Below are positions 33,236 through 46,832 of a stretch of 64,000 bases of DNA, in pieces; position 1 is the first letter of the stretch, and every line of letters begins with the position of its first letter. Below the pieces are notes generated by a model, which was not told the DNA's origin, searched no databases, and saw only the letters and a list, made by a program, of their open reading frames with translations. Origin of the DNA: Kappaphycus alvarezii (taxonomy: Eukaryota > Rhodophyta > Florideophyceae > Gigartinales > Solieriaceae); assembly GCA_002205965.3 (NCBI GenBank), contig NADL03000590.1, positions 1,927,001-1,991,000 of the forward strand, in the 5' to 3' direction. Position numbers and translations under genes: made by a program.

Positions 33236-36228
33236 ATAATTTGTTTACTTATAATTCCCTGCTCCTATTTGCAAATTAAGGGAATCTCTCATTGCTGTAA
33301 CTATTTAGAGAGCATCTTTTTGAGCTTAAATGTTTTCTGCAAATGAGAAGGACTTCAATACAGTGTTCAGTTCTTCTAGAAACCGAACTTGTATTTGAAA
33401 TCTCTAAAACTATTTTCTTCCTTATGAAGTAACTTCATTACATGTTGCTTCCTTGAAGCTTGAGCGCTATAATTCTACCTTGAATTCAAATTCTGTGTCT
33501 AGAGAAATATTTTTGGTGTAACTTTGTTCTAATGCACCAAAAGAGACTAAAATGGTTGGTATGTTTTGCGTTTGGAGGGATTTTTTAGCTTTCAGTCAAG
33601 GGATTAAACGTTAGTTTCTCATATTGCGCCTCACCAAATTAATAGTAGAATTATGCACTGATTGGAGTCTAAACTGTTTTGATGTTAGTGTGGAAACAAT
33701 ACTCAAGTTTTTTTTGCATATAAATGATAGTGCGGCGCTCAAAGGGTAATAGGTTTGAACTTTTCCCAAAGAAAGCCCTTTTGTATGGTACTTAACGGAA
33801 AAATTTTGAGTTAGAAGTACCTATTTGATTAATTTGTGTAATATAAGATCAGCACAGAGATTTTGAACAGCAAGTATCTGTAGTTATAACTTTCCATGAT
33901 GCACATGTGGCTTCTTTAGCACCTTTTGAAAACCAGCCAGGAGAATTTGGTACTCCTTTCATGACTGACAGACCAGCATGCATCAATTTGTATTTATGCA
34001 CAAGTAAAATCAAATTGTGAAAATCATATCAGGCGCAAAAGTTTTTCTTATCAACAGCACCAAGCTCTTGTTCTTCTCGCGTTTACTTTATCTCTCCCTG
34101 TACAGTTACACATCCCTCATCCCTCCTAATTACTGCAAAATTATCAATTTTGCATAAGTCCGTCCCCCTATACACCGAAAATGTTTAATAGGTTCATTGA
34201 AGAAACACTTAATATTTAACGATAGTTGCAGTAGTCTTTGCTTCTTTAAGGTTGTTACGATATTATCTTTCTCAATTGCAAAATTTTCAACTTGTATCAT
34301 GAAGAAATTTTCATAGGTTAAGCAAGATTTAACGATAGCCTGTACGTAGAAATGGGTCTTAGTAAAACATTAATTGTCATGATGTGGAAGGCGTCTGGTT
34401 TCCTGCAAAAAATTTAGGACTGTCTCATAAAAATGTTTACAAACTTTTCGTCCAGAAGGGGATCCAAAAGATCCCAGAGCGTATTGTTGGTTACGTACGT
34501 GGCCTAAAACTTGACCGTACTGAGGCTAATCGCTCAGTGAGTTTGTAGGCGTACCCTACGCGGTAAACGAGACGATATTTTTGACCTTTGTAGTCAAAAA
34601 TGCTGTTTATTCACTGCTCTTTCTTTTCATTTTCTCCTTTTCCCCCATCGCAGATCTGAATCCAGTGAAATAGTAATAATTTAATAAAAAAATCATAGAA
34701 TGAAATATGATTGCTGAAATTATTGGTAGTGATCATGTGTGGCAAAACGGGAACGACAGCTATGAAATTAACGCGGAGGTTTTAATGACACTGATTGGTG
34801 GGCATCTGAACTCGTTAGACTTGTTCAAGCCCATCGCAGTATCACATAGAGAAATGTGGGGCGCTTTTTGCGAATAATTATTATTTTCCAGAAAGGATTC
34901 AATCTGCGAAAGGCCGACAGTTCTACGCATATAAAAGTGCACTGCACATCAGAGCAGTACGGTACAGTATAGTATATGAAAATAGTGGCCGTGTGTACTG
35001 GATCGTGAACCATCATCAATTAATGGGTCCTATCTTAGCTCTTCATATTTGGAACTCATAATAATGGAAAAGATTAGTGGTACACGGCCGCGTTCATTTA
35101 TCAAAATCACACTGCAGAGAAAAAAACATTAAATAGTGGGCAGTTTTTATGATTTGCTATATGTTTTTATTCACTGACGAGAATAGCAATCCCCGATGAA
35201 GGATCATTGGTAATAAAGGAAAAGTATTAGCATCCAATGGTTAGAAGAAGTCTCACTCTTTCTCAGCAAATTTTTATAATATCTTTGGATAAATAAAGTA
35301 GATAGAAAGACTAACGGGAGAACAAAGAGATATCGAACGGTGTTATAAAGTTTCTCTTGTAGCAAATAAAAAGCTTACACCGAGAGTTCTGCAACACGTT
35401 GTTCTCTCGACCTATAGAGAGTTCATTGGGGTAATTTACTTCGGTCTTTTTGCTGAAATAGACATTGGTTAAATTCTTGAAAGGGTGTTCCTGTTCTGCA
35501 GTCCCAATTAAATCTTTAAATTTGTTCACTCTCTGCAGTTCCATATATCAATACCCAAAATCTATTGTCGCATTAGCCGGAACTTTACTGTAACGCAACA
35601 ATATGTGACATCCACCTACTCCGAATAAACCTCATCGATTTCTTACTTCCACGGACTATTTATTAATTATTTTTGGGAAGCATTGTCTGTTTTGTACAAT
35701 GGCGAAATATGATCTACATCAAACGAAAAGGACTGCATTTTATTTAGGTACGTATTGAAAATCCAGAGGAAAACAAACTTTGCACAAAAGAGCATTTACT
35801 GCACTTTCCATCCCCTTATGCTCCCCTTTCCGCCATCATCTCATTAGTGTAGGGCTTAATACCAAATTTCGGCAGTGAACATCAATCAGGTTCTCAAAAA
35901 AGAGATTTAATTAGTATCAGAAAGCATCAATCTGGAATATGAGAACTGGATGGGGTCGAAACACTGTTCTTCCTAATTAAAACATGCGTCGGAGACAAGT
36001 AAGTCCCACCTTCCACAAATTATGGATTATATTTCTCCAAGTTGATAGATACGAAATTATTCCGAGCATTCATACCGATTCCACCAATCCAACAAAAATA
36101 CCGAAAACACTGATTTTGTGGCAAATTTTTCGCTCTTACTAGTCCATGTCGCTCCTACTCTTCTATCTTCACCTCCAACCGACCACATCTTCCATGCATT
36201 CAAATAAACCCAAAATAACCCTCCATGT

Positions 36229-36273
36229 ACAGAATTTGAACAAAATTCTGTTCCCTACGGGTCTCCACCCGTA
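36229..36273. repeat. Two adjacent short hairpins
   Basis: ACAGAATTT/AAATTCTGT (36229-36237 and 36243-36251, 5-nt loop) is followed at once by TACGGGT/ACCCGTA (36256-36262 and 36267-36273, 4-nt loop). No gene lies nearby. Confidence 0.7.
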
Positions 36274-39200
36274 ATCTTCAAAAAGCCTAGCATCTTTTTT
36301 CAATATCTGAGTATCTTAAATAGACAAAATCCAACCTGAAAATGTTGCAAAGTTTACAATTTTTTGCCTTATGTAACAGTTCTCATGTTTAAGAGTTCTT
36401 TAGAGATTGTAGGTATTTTTGGCACAGGCATGGGACAACGTGCGGATCCTTGAAATAATGATGAAGGTGGAACTTTAAATACGTGATCATTATTTAGTAG
36501 TGTATGGATTCGAGTTGTAGATTTTATGTATATCTAGTAGGTTTTCATTTGGTACGTTGACTGAAATATATTTCTAGAAGAAACAAGCTAAATTTATGAT
36601 ACCAACAAGCTAAATTTGTGTTGCTTTCGAAACAACAATAGTTCCAATAAGGCTATTATATTTCATTAAAAGTTCTATACGTCAAAAGTATAAGCAGTGT
36701 GTATTTCAGCCTCCATTTTTTGAGAGTGAAATTGGAAAAGGATGGTAAACACTTTCTTAATATGAGTTATATTGCTGGATGTTTGGATGTGTTCTCATAT
36801 TCTCTGGTATTATCTTTGCATGTTGAGAGGTAGCTTAGCATCTAGAGTCATGATTTGCTTCATCCAAATGAGGCACCATGTCTACTTTAGAGGCCCAGAC
36901 CTTAAACGTGCGGGAATATTTGATACACGAACAAAGGGTTGGCCAATCATAGAAAGATTTATTGGTCTACTGAGCTTCGTTTTATATTAAAGTAATATGT
37001 AAAAGTGTTATGCCTACATTTTGCATTTAATTCTCTATAATTTGAATATAAGCTACGTTAAAGATTTTTAAACTAGAATAACGTGAAAGGCAGTTGTAGT
37101 AAGTAGTAAAATTAACTTTTTTATAGCCACGATATGGTAATGCCTATGTATTATAGCTCCTCTATCATAGTCAAATATTTAATTAATCCAAAGGGCTGTT
37201 ATGTTCCCGAGGATTGGTAATGGCCCGAGGCGTCAGCCGGGGACGTATAAATATTAATGCAAGGGGCAGAGGGCGCATCATTATACTGAAATTCGGGAAG
37301 ATATATCGAACCAGCAGGTTTTCCATGAGTAATTCAAGGGTAAATAGTTTTTCCAATAAGAACTAGAAAGAAATAATCATCTGGGCCATGGAAATGCCAT
37401 GGATCATGAGAGCACGCGTACAGAATAAAATGGTGGCTACAGTTTTAGGGGAAACAATGAGGCAAAGTCTCTCATTGTTGGTCTAAATGATTTGCAGGCC
37501 GCTTGAAAACAGGGTATGGAGAGCAGAGATCCTTCATAGCGAACGAAAATCTCCGTTATTGAGCAAAACGCAGCGGAGCGAAATGTTTTGATCTTTTGAT
37601 GAATATTGATGATTTTTAGCAATGAAGAAAAGGAAAAAGCATATAATATTCTTTAAAAGTATCTATTAGAGTAAATAATGAGGAAAAATTTACATAATAT
37701 CCCACAGAAAGAAACTCCAAAATTTGCTCTACCACAGTAAAATAGCTATTTATATAGCAGCGAAGGAACTAAAGATCCCTTTGAGTCCGTAAAGTGATAC
37801 TGAAACTCCTGAGTATCGCCGAAGACAAATTTAGGATCACGAGGTATGACTTAAGCGAAAATAATAAAAGTTCCTTTTGATACTGCGGTAAAATGAATTC
37901 GAAAAGATCTTGTGGGTGAAAGAGAGCCCTGTATAGACAATAATTGGGGGAAACTAATTCTGATGGCTTTTAATCGTTAGTCTCAAATAATCAAAATGGG
38001 GATTGCAGAAAGTGGCACCGTGACTTTTTTCGTTTTCACTGGCGGATACAGGGGTTTAAACACCAAAACAATAGTTTTTACGTCATATTATATCTAAAGT
38101 TCTGATAAATTTGTGTCTCTATACGGGGATAAAGACTCTTCTTATTACTTAAAAACACCACCAGGTTTTGTATCATTATACTTTATATAATTTACCTATA
38201 ATGAAGCAGAAAAATAATTTTAAAAACATAACTTCGCATGTTCAGACTGGTATTGAGGATCCACTATGTTCTTACTATATTTACAAAGTATTTTAGAACT
38301 GCGATGTAATATATGAAAGGAATTTCTTTTGATAAGAGAGCAGGGATTGCCGAGAAAACCATCGAAACTTAGGGATTTTGCTGGACTTTAATCTGGAGAT
38401 GAGAAATATTACAAAAGCGAAGGTAACCGAATTCACAATTTGTGCTTACTTAAAGTCATTTTCAATGGTTTATAGAAGAAAAATAAATGAAAGGGATCAT
38501 ATTCGAGAAGTAGACGCATCGGCAGCTAATTTTTGGGGTACCGTTCTAAGAGCACTATTTGAGTACTGTTGGAGCGGCGAAAACTCGTATACGAAATTTA
38601 AAAAGGAAGCTCAGAGACCTAGAGTAGGATTTTAATGTTGAAGTTAAGTATTTAGTGCTTTTTCTTTCCATCCTCAATGAGTGAAAGAAGATTTCTTGTT
38701 TTTTTTTCAGAATGATTTTTTTACATCAAAGTGGTGAATAGACGCCTCGAAGTTTTCGAATACGAATGATGATGCTTTTTGGACAGCGCACCTAATCGCT
38801 ACGAGAAATGACCAGGAACTTATTTATATCTCCTTCGATACTTAGTCTAACAGATACAAAGGTTGAAGCTTGTGAGACGATAATCAAGCACGAAAATGAT
38901 AAACCGAAGCGAACGTCAGAGATCCGGAAAAGAAATGACGAAAATGCAAAGAAAGCGAGTGACCCGTTGTAAATAAGTATATTAGCTGTTTAAAAATCTG
39001 TTAAGAAATAATATATTTCCCTACATGCTGCTGAAGAGAAAACATTTAACCGAATTTTGGAAAACATTTTTCCACGCTGATTTATTTTTACAAACCCCTC
39101 TCTACATGTATTATCTGCTTACTATTACTACCAATATTCAAAGTCATGAGCATGGCGAAAACGATAATTTGAATTCGAAATAGTTTGTCAGGCTACGGAA

Positions 39201-42200
39201 AGAATCTAATGAGTTTTACTTTTCTGTTCTTTACGTAACCGATAATGATTTCATTTCAAAAGCGCTGATGGAAACATTTGTTCCGATCTGTAAGAAAATT
39301 AAATAACTCTAACATTGTAAAGGAAGATAATATGGTTTTCGTCCCCCTCCCATAGAATACTTGTGTCAAATATCATTTTCATATCAGCAGATCTGTGGAG
39401 CAGTTAGAGTGTACCCTAATCTTTTGGAAAATTTACATTTCATGTAGAAGACTAAAATAAGAGACCTTAATGAATAGAATAGTATCATACGCATCAAAAA
39501 GTAGGTAAATTGTGATAAAGATTCCCATATTTTCCGAATCATTTCCCTTTCGGATCATATCATTAATAGAATTGAAATCGGCTGCACGAAATTGTCCAAA
39601 AATATGATCGCAGCTGAAAACCCAAGCGCTGTAACAAGAATCGTCATTTGTTACGGCTTCACACTACTTGGACATGTGAATGGCTTTTCGATGGATATTG
39701 ACCTGCAGAAAGCCCAATCTTGCTTCGATATCTGAAATTTACTCTCGAAAACTCTTCTTAATCTTTCTTTACTGCCTTTTTGTTTCATTATTTTCATTCA
39801 AATACCCTTCATGCAATTAATTGTGCATGGTACTATTTTTTGAACTTTTTAAAAGGGTTCAATATTTACATTACGGGGAGGATAATGAACCCATATTATC
39901 TTACCATGGGATGAAATAGTTTAATTACTCAGTTGCTGATATACCAATGGATATTTTTCATTGCGTTTAGGTAATGTGAGTGCAGAATATCGAGACTGGG
40001 ATAGTAATTTCCCGCTCGCTCGGGTGCACTACAATCCAAGTGGATATGTAATGTATATTTATATTCCTAGTAGAGGTGTACAGTACTCAGATGGATTAAT
40101 AAACAACCAAAAGCAATATTTGGCACTGGAAGCCTTGTTCCCACACTCAGGATGTGTGGTATATGTAATTCCATATTTCTTTATGATGTTTGCCAATTCT
40201 TTGCCTTGGAAATAATGGCTTTTGCACCACAGATAACGTCAGTAAAAATTAGAGTTGCAGACTCAAAAACCCTCATAACATAAAGTCTTAAGCTTTTTCT
40301 TCATAACCACCCTTTAGCAGTGTGAGAAATTTGCAGAGTTCTTGACGAAATGATATTTCATTTTCGAAGATGTCCCAATGTGTGGAAATATTATTTTCTC
40401 ACATTGAAGAAAGATATAAAATACGTATTGTCAGTCAAAAATATTACACGTAACAGTATAGCACTTCATATGATGAGGTTTTTTGAACCCAAAAAAGCTG
40501 ATTCTATACGGAGGCACAAAAGAACTTTTTAAATCAGTCTTACATTAAGACGCTGTCCATTACGGAGCTTTGTAATAAATTGCTGAGAATTTAGAGAAAA
40601 ACGTCTCAATGCAGCAGGGCAAGAAATGAAAGGATATATCGCCTTTATCGATAAGCAGTATCGAGATTAGGGGGATACAGTATTGGAGAGAGTATTCAGG
40701 CATTCTCTTTTCTCTCGGCCAACTAAAAGGTGGTGGTAGAGGCAAGTTATTCAACGGAATAGGCCGATGTGCTGGTGTAACTACAAGACCGAATGACCTT
40801 AGATGTGAACTGTATTTTTTTGTAACACGATAACCGGAGGGGTGTCTTAAATCATATTTATATACTTTCAGGCATAATGTTTCGCCTAATTCAATTCATT
40901 ATATTCTTTTAATATCATAGACTTGTAAAAAATCCTCGCGACTGGATGTATCGCTCAGGAAATTGCGAATAAAGCAGAAATTCCTTTATCAATTAGTAAA
41001 TAGAGGCGAAAAAATCCATCGTATAATTCTTTAAGGCGACCAAAATATAGTCATTGCATAAAACTAGCACTCGCTACAGAGACCGCTTGGAGGATATCCC
41101 ATGTTCTTGATCGATACATGGGTCAAGATTGAAAATCAAAGTTTTTATTTTTTTTTTTATTTTTTTATTACCATTGAGATGCGCAGAAACACCCTCCATC
41201 ATTGAAAATATAATGTAAAAAGGAGCGAAAATTGTCATGGTACAAAGAGTTGGTAGAAGGGTAACTTGATTCATAACATAGTTACCTAAAAAGAATATGA
41301 ATTTCTGAGTGTTGTGCAATCAACTATTAATATATGCAGTAAAATTGCATGAGATTTCTGAACGGGAGAAAGAAATTTATTTTCGGTAAAACAAATAAAC
41401 TTTAAATCAAATTATAAAAAATTCTGCGGAAAGAATTTCTTATCTACAGTTCGCTTATGTTTTTATCCCGTAGCTCAGAAACTTACTAGAACAATCAACT
41501 TCGAGAAACCTCCCAGAATCGTTTTTTTGTCAATAACATGGAAAATTAAAGGTTAAAAAAGAAAAATAGAAACAAAATGGCCTAATTACAACATTAAATC
41601 TAGTTCCTGGTAAGGAGTAAAAATTTTGAATATGAAAACTTCGAAAAAATGAATATTTAATATATAAAAATGAAGCCTTGATCAAACTGTAACTAATGTT
41701 TTACTTTATCTCTGATCCTCCATTTAATGATACTACAAAAAGTAGACAATTCCGCTTCGATTCCACCCAAAAGCCTTTTCAGTCATAATAAAAATGCAGA
41801 AATCAATCATTTTCTATTTTCGACGAGAAATTTGGGTGTGAAGTCACACGACGCCCCGTTCGAAGCGCTGGCAAAAATACGAGCTGGTGAGTCGTATCGG
41901 CGCTTATGTGTCACTACAGATTTCGGAATCTTCAACTGTTATGAGTGACTTCTGCAGCTCTAGAGCAAACGTGAAAAACCTGAAGTAGAAATTAATAATA
42001 AGGAGGAAAGACCGAAGTTTGCGAATTTATCGCAACAAAACAAGCGAAAAAAATTCTGGATATAGTTTTGGTCAAGCTGAGGAAAGAACTATTTACGGAT
42101 AGTTAAGTGTTGCTCAATTTTATACGCTAGTACCATGATGAGGTGAAAAACAGGGGGAGGTCTTCTTTATGATTTTTGATGGCCAAAATATCTTGCTTTT

Positions 42201-42394
42201 GGCTTCGAAGCCTTCTGGAACGCAATTATGGAAATATTAGTCCTTATACTGCTACTTTTGTGGACTAGATTGGTATTCAATGATTTTATACTGATAAATT
42301 GGCCATCTGTTTTGCGATGATTTAGTAAGTGTATAGGATTTAAAATATATAGGCCACTCATAAATTTCCCCGTGAAGAAGCACACGAGATAGAT

Positions 42395-42478
42395 TGTGAC
42401 AAGAAAATCTCAATGTGAAAGCCAGACCGCCGCCGTAGGTTCAGTGAAATAAACAGGTAACAGTATGCGTTATGTCGG
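42395..42478 (+). repeat. Candidate 5' LTR of copia D
   Basis: Starts TGTGACAAG and shares ACCGCCGCCGTA, GTTCA and AATAAA segments, in the same order and nearly the same spacing, with 46744-46832. The right border is approximate. Confidence 0.55.
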
Positions 42479-43648
42479 GTTATGTGCAACAGCGCAACAG
42501 CACTGCCGACAACACAACGCTCATCACCAATTAAGCCCCAAACTGTCTGCGCCGCCCGCGCCGAATGAAGGCACCCGCTCAGCACCCTTCGCAGATTTCA
42601 CAGAAAACTTTCTCCGTCTCGCCGAGCCTACTGCCTCCGACACCAAGCAACAATTAAAGCAGTACCCAAACCAACCACCAACCGCCATAGATCACATCTC
42701 AATCCTCCGGATCCCTAATCTGGACAAGTAAAAGGATAAATAATGGTTTCTTCCGTTATCGGAGCCGTCTTTCCCATCCAAGCCCGCAAAATTGTGAACA
42801 AAGACACCCCACCGCCTAAGGATTTGGCCCTACTGTAGAAATTCAACGACATAAGGAACATTATTTTTTTTGCACTCATCGACTCTATTCCTCCCAAAAT
42901 TGCCAAGCTCCTCATCCAACCGGACGTCGAGCCAATCTCACACCAAATCATCACCACGGTAAGAAAAACTACCTGGACACCAACCACTTAAGCGACCACG
43001 AGCATTTGAAGTGTACTGACGATCACACCACGTACCGTGAAGGCCAAATAATCATCAAATACCTCGAGCATCACGAAGAGATAGAGGCCAATATGCTAGG
43101 AGCCAACTATCCTGGCATATCGGACCTCGCGACCACGGTGGAATTCATGATCGAAGGACTCAAGCCCAATCCAAACACGCCCTGATTGGCATGAAAATGT
43201 GTTCCAATAAACCAGCCGACCCGATGGAATTCTTCCGCAACCTCAACGAGCTCCACGCCTTCTCCAACCTAGCCGCGGCCTTACCATCATATTCCACACA
43301 ACTATTGACTACCACTGACGCCATAATCGCAGAGTTGTTGAAACATATGAGCCCTTTGCTGCAACCTACGTGCACCTCTTGGAAGTGACAAGAACCAAAA
43401 AACCCGAAACACTAAAACAGAAACCTGCGATCCGCAGAGCTCAACTGAATATCGAAGAAGTTGTTGAAGGCATCCAACAACTGCTCAACGACCGCATCAG
43501 GATAGACCAGGATAGAGCCAACTCTGAAAGTACGGTTATTCTCTACTCAGGAGAAAACCAAGCTCTCCTTACCCACCCCATAACGTCCATGCCCTCCCGT
43601 CCCCATCTTCTTCATCTGAGAAGCCGAATTCATCACTTGATGTACTAA
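42479..43648 (+). pseudogene. Copia D gag remnant
   Basis: Open pieces in different frames include a Pro/Thr-rich start and KPADPMEFFRNLNELHAF (near 43205). A segment with NIEEVVEGIQQLLNDRIRID (near 43450) follows, where a helical gag precedes the protease. No zinc knuckle is readable. The assignment rests mainly on position upstream of integrase and RT. Confidence 0.5.
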
Positions 43649-44359
43649 TATTGGCACCATATCCCTAAAACTGAAGAAGAATGAGTCACTCACCATATCA
43701 TCACATGCGAACCCCGCGACGAAACGGGGCCTCTTTTCTGTCCTCTGTCTAGCTTCCTACTGCGGACCGGTCATTTTCACTCCCAAAGTCGCACTCATCA
43801 CAAAGCATATCAAGTCAGACCTCCATCTCATCTCCAGGGCACCATAGATACCTATGCTACAAGGATAGTTAATCCATCACCAACAGAGTGAACGGGCCGC
43901 ACGCATATTCAGCGCCCCATATGTTTCAAAACGAAAGCGAAAACCACAAAAGACTGCACATAAAACCACAACGCCGCAATGCCTTCAACCAAAACCAAAC
44001 CAGCCCGCGCAACCAACGCAAACACTCCCCAAAATACATCATGTTTTATCCGAAATGACCCAACCATGCCATCTAAAACCACGCACCAACACCCACAACC
44101 GAGACAAAACAGCCTTTTGTCATCTCAAATACTAAAAAAATGGCATCTCATCCTCAACTATGCCCCGCCACATGCAATGCAACAAATGGTCCAACGCAAA
44201 ATCTACCTCATCCCCCCCAAACTCGCTCATCCTCAAACACCAATCAATTGAATCTCATGCCGCATCCCCAAACTGACCCAGTACTCACACTGCTAAAGCA
44301 TCAAACAATATCCCGTAGGAGCGCACACCACAAACACATTTGGACCTATAAAATCCCCA

Positions 44360-44660
44360 TCCAATCATAACGGTATCTACTTCGTCACAGTAGTGGACGT
44401 TTCAACCCGCTATCTCCATATGCATTTCCTCAAAAACCGCACAAAAGTCGCTAAGTACGTACCTCACCAATTAGCCTTATCACAGCGCTACAAGGCACCG
44501 CTCCCACCACTACCCGAGTTGAAAACGGCAAATAATTCCTGTCTCTCCCCCTCCGCTCCCTCCACGCAACCTAAAGACCCCATCGCAAGAAATACACTAC
44601 AGACCAACCCTAAGAGGACTCTCGATCCGAGCTCATTAGTCTCTTGCTCATGACCGTGAG
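44360..44660 (+). pseudogene. Copia D integrase fragment
   Basis: IYFVTVVDVSTRYLHMHFLK (near 44370-44430) fits the first-Asp motif of a retroviral-type integrase core, followed by KVAKYV. The rest is scrambled by stops and shifts. Confidence 0.6.
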
Positions 44661-44876
44661 ACGCGTGGCTCTGAACACCGCTGGAATCCCCATGAAATTC
44701 TGGAAGTAATTTCTACAAGGGTCTGTATTCAAATATAACCTTATGATCCACCAAGCAGCAACTCCAACAGCTCTGGCACCAATCCCTACGCTACTATCCA
44801 CATTTGGAGAATTTGGACACGTCCCAGTTCTAAAGCACAAATATAGAATAGCCCGCGAGCAATAATTGCCCGCTAC

Positions 44877-45900
44877 GTGAAAAGACTTACAGAAAAACTC
44901 ATAGGTGTTCGGAAATCACAGAATAGCGAGTACCTCAACGCACGATCTGTCGACCTCCACCTGTACAACCCTCAAAATGATTCCACGTTAACCACCACTG
45001 TCGCAATAAGTTCAACATTGCATCACCTGCTTAAAAAGCCCCAAACCGCCGCGCAAGCTCGCATGTACAAATATGCCGTTTCTTGGCTATTGCCCACAGC
45101 AAGGAAGTGGAAACAATTGGCAAACAAAATACATTCAAATTGATTCACAACAACCGTGTCACCAAAGGAGTAAACGTCATACCACACAATATGAACTACC
45201 ACTGCAAGCACTCCCACACGCTAAAGCTTGATTGCAAATCCCGCTTTTCAGTGCGTGGCGAAATAACGCAACGATCTTTGCATTACGACCCCAACCACAC
45301 CACATCACATATGACCAAAAAACAACAGTTCAATTCCTCATCGCTATAACTGCCCTCTTCGGTTGGCACATGGGCCATTTTGACATCACTGCACCATACC
45401 TGCATGAACTGTATATTAACGACCGACTGGTTCATTTACCTGAACGTACTCGCTTCAACTGCGAACTCAAGCACCCGAACCATACCAGAGTCTTACTCCG
45501 CAACTGGTATGGCACTTCCCCTGATGCCTGACCCCTGATCATTCTCAAAAACGAAACACGGGCAACCGATATTCATAAAGGTGATTACGAATTACTTCCA
45601 ACCCGTCTTTCCTTCTAAATAACTCATCGCTTACCTCATTACCACACTGAAATCCCTGTACAACATCAGCGACCTTGGCTTTCTCACCACGTATCTAAAA
45701 TGACACTTGAACCCAACCGGTAACGGCGACATCCACATAAGCCAACCTCATGTAGTCTTGGTCCTACTGCACAAAAAAGCCTCACCCACAGCCGCATTCC
45801 CCCAGCCCCACTGGAAAACAACAACTGCCATGAAGCAGCTCAAACAGTTCCACTCAGCAAATACCACAAGAAGAAATATCAGCAAGTTCTAGGAGATCGT
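44877..45900 (+). pseudogene. Copia D reverse transcriptase fragments
   Basis: FLIAITALFGWHMGHFDITA followed by APYLHE (near 45335-45405) is the conserved copia segment around the first polymerase Asp. VHLPERTRF and RVLLRNWYGT follow. The YVDD region is not recognisable. Confidence 0.65.
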
Positions 45901-46007
45901 AGATAAATCAATGACAGCACACATCCCGACGTGCAGTACGCCGTCAAAGCCTTCCCAGAATCAATACATAACCCGACTACCTACCACCATAAACTCCTCT
46001 CAAGTGG

Positions 46008-46743
46008 TTGATTCATTACATCAAATGCACTTCACACCATGGCATTATATACCGTCGTGCTACCGGCAACAAAGACCTAGGCAATTGTGTCATTCAGCGA
46101 CGCGGACTTCGCGAACTGTCCCGACAGAAAATCCAGAACCGGCATCATCCATACGGCCTTTGGATCACCTCCCAACTGGAATTGTGCCAAAAAAAATCCG
46201 TTGTCGCCCGCTCAACTTGTGAGGCTAAATATCTATCCGCTTCCAACGCAGGTCAACAAAAAGCTTGGCTAAGACTCATTCAAGACTGCAGTATACTCTT
46301 TAACTTAGCAAAAAAGCTGCTAATTGATAACAAATCCAATGTTCAGGTTGCGGAAGGCCGCTCCACAACGAAGAAACGCAAGGTCATCGACCGACCATTA
46401 CACTATTTATTCGAACACGTAAAATGAAAAATGTCACACTCCATCACTTAGCGTCAGCACACAACATAGCAGATATACCCACGAAATCCCTCGACAAGAT
46501 CAAAATCAAATGCTTCGCCGCTGCGATAAACATCAACCTCATCCCCCAAGTCGATACCACGCACACAAGCTTCCAAAACCTCTACAAAGCGCCACCACAG
46601 CAGGCAAAATATCTCGATAACCCAGCTCAATCGCGTGATTCCGTACAAAAGCCCCGGTTCTCACAGGGGACTGACGAAGCATCCAAGAAAAACAAAAAAC
46701 GTGGAACAAAATCGCGCTCTACAACAAAGCACCCAAGACAAAA
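46008..46743 (+). pseudogene. Copia D RNase H and pol end
   Basis: SFSDADFANCPDRKSRTGII (46087-46150, one frame) and VVARSTCEAKYLSASNAG (46200-46255, another frame) are the first Asp and Glu motifs of copia RNase H. LLIDNKSNVQVAEGRSTTKK (about 46318-46377) has the next Asp. The conserved HHLASAHNIADIPTKSLDK ends the pol protein. It is a good match to the copia family apart from frameshifts. Confidence 0.8.
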
Positions 46744-46832
46744 TGTCACAAGGCGATCTCATAATAAAAAACAAACCGCCGCCGTAAGTTCAATGGAATA
46801 AAGTTGTATCGGTATGTGTTCCTTCACCCTGG
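46744..46832 (+). repeat. Candidate 3' LTR of copia D
   Basis: Starts TGTCACAAG and carries ACCGCCGCCGTA, GTTCA and AATAAA as in the left copy. The end of the pol frame (TAA at 46799-46801) lies inside it. No clear target-site duplication was found. Confidence 0.55.

Larger units (their letters stand above)
31021..42394. other. 11-kb AT-rich gene desert
   Basis: The stretch is markedly AT-rich. All open frames are short (below about 100 codons) and without recognisable content. I see no transposase or reverse transcriptase motifs. It contains scattered hairpins, of which the clearest are listed separately. Ancient, unrecognisable repeats are plausible. Confidence 0.6.
42395..46832 (+). mobile_element. 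Ty1/copia retrotransposon remnant D with short LTR-like ends
   Basis: About 4.4 kb bounded by diverged direct repeats of roughly 85 bp that both start with TG. In between lie gag, integrase, reverse transcriptase and RNase H remnants in copia order. The + (coding) strand is very poor in G and rich in A and C, unlike copia A, B or C. Many stops and frameshifts are present. Confidence 0.75.

Noticed and set aside
36772..40215. Short ORFs in the AT-rich desert (36772, 38378, 39961)
   Set aside because: Lengths within random expectation, no motifs, no context.
40560..41340. Two - strand ORFs (64 and 81 codons)
   Set aside because: AT-rich, no recognised features.
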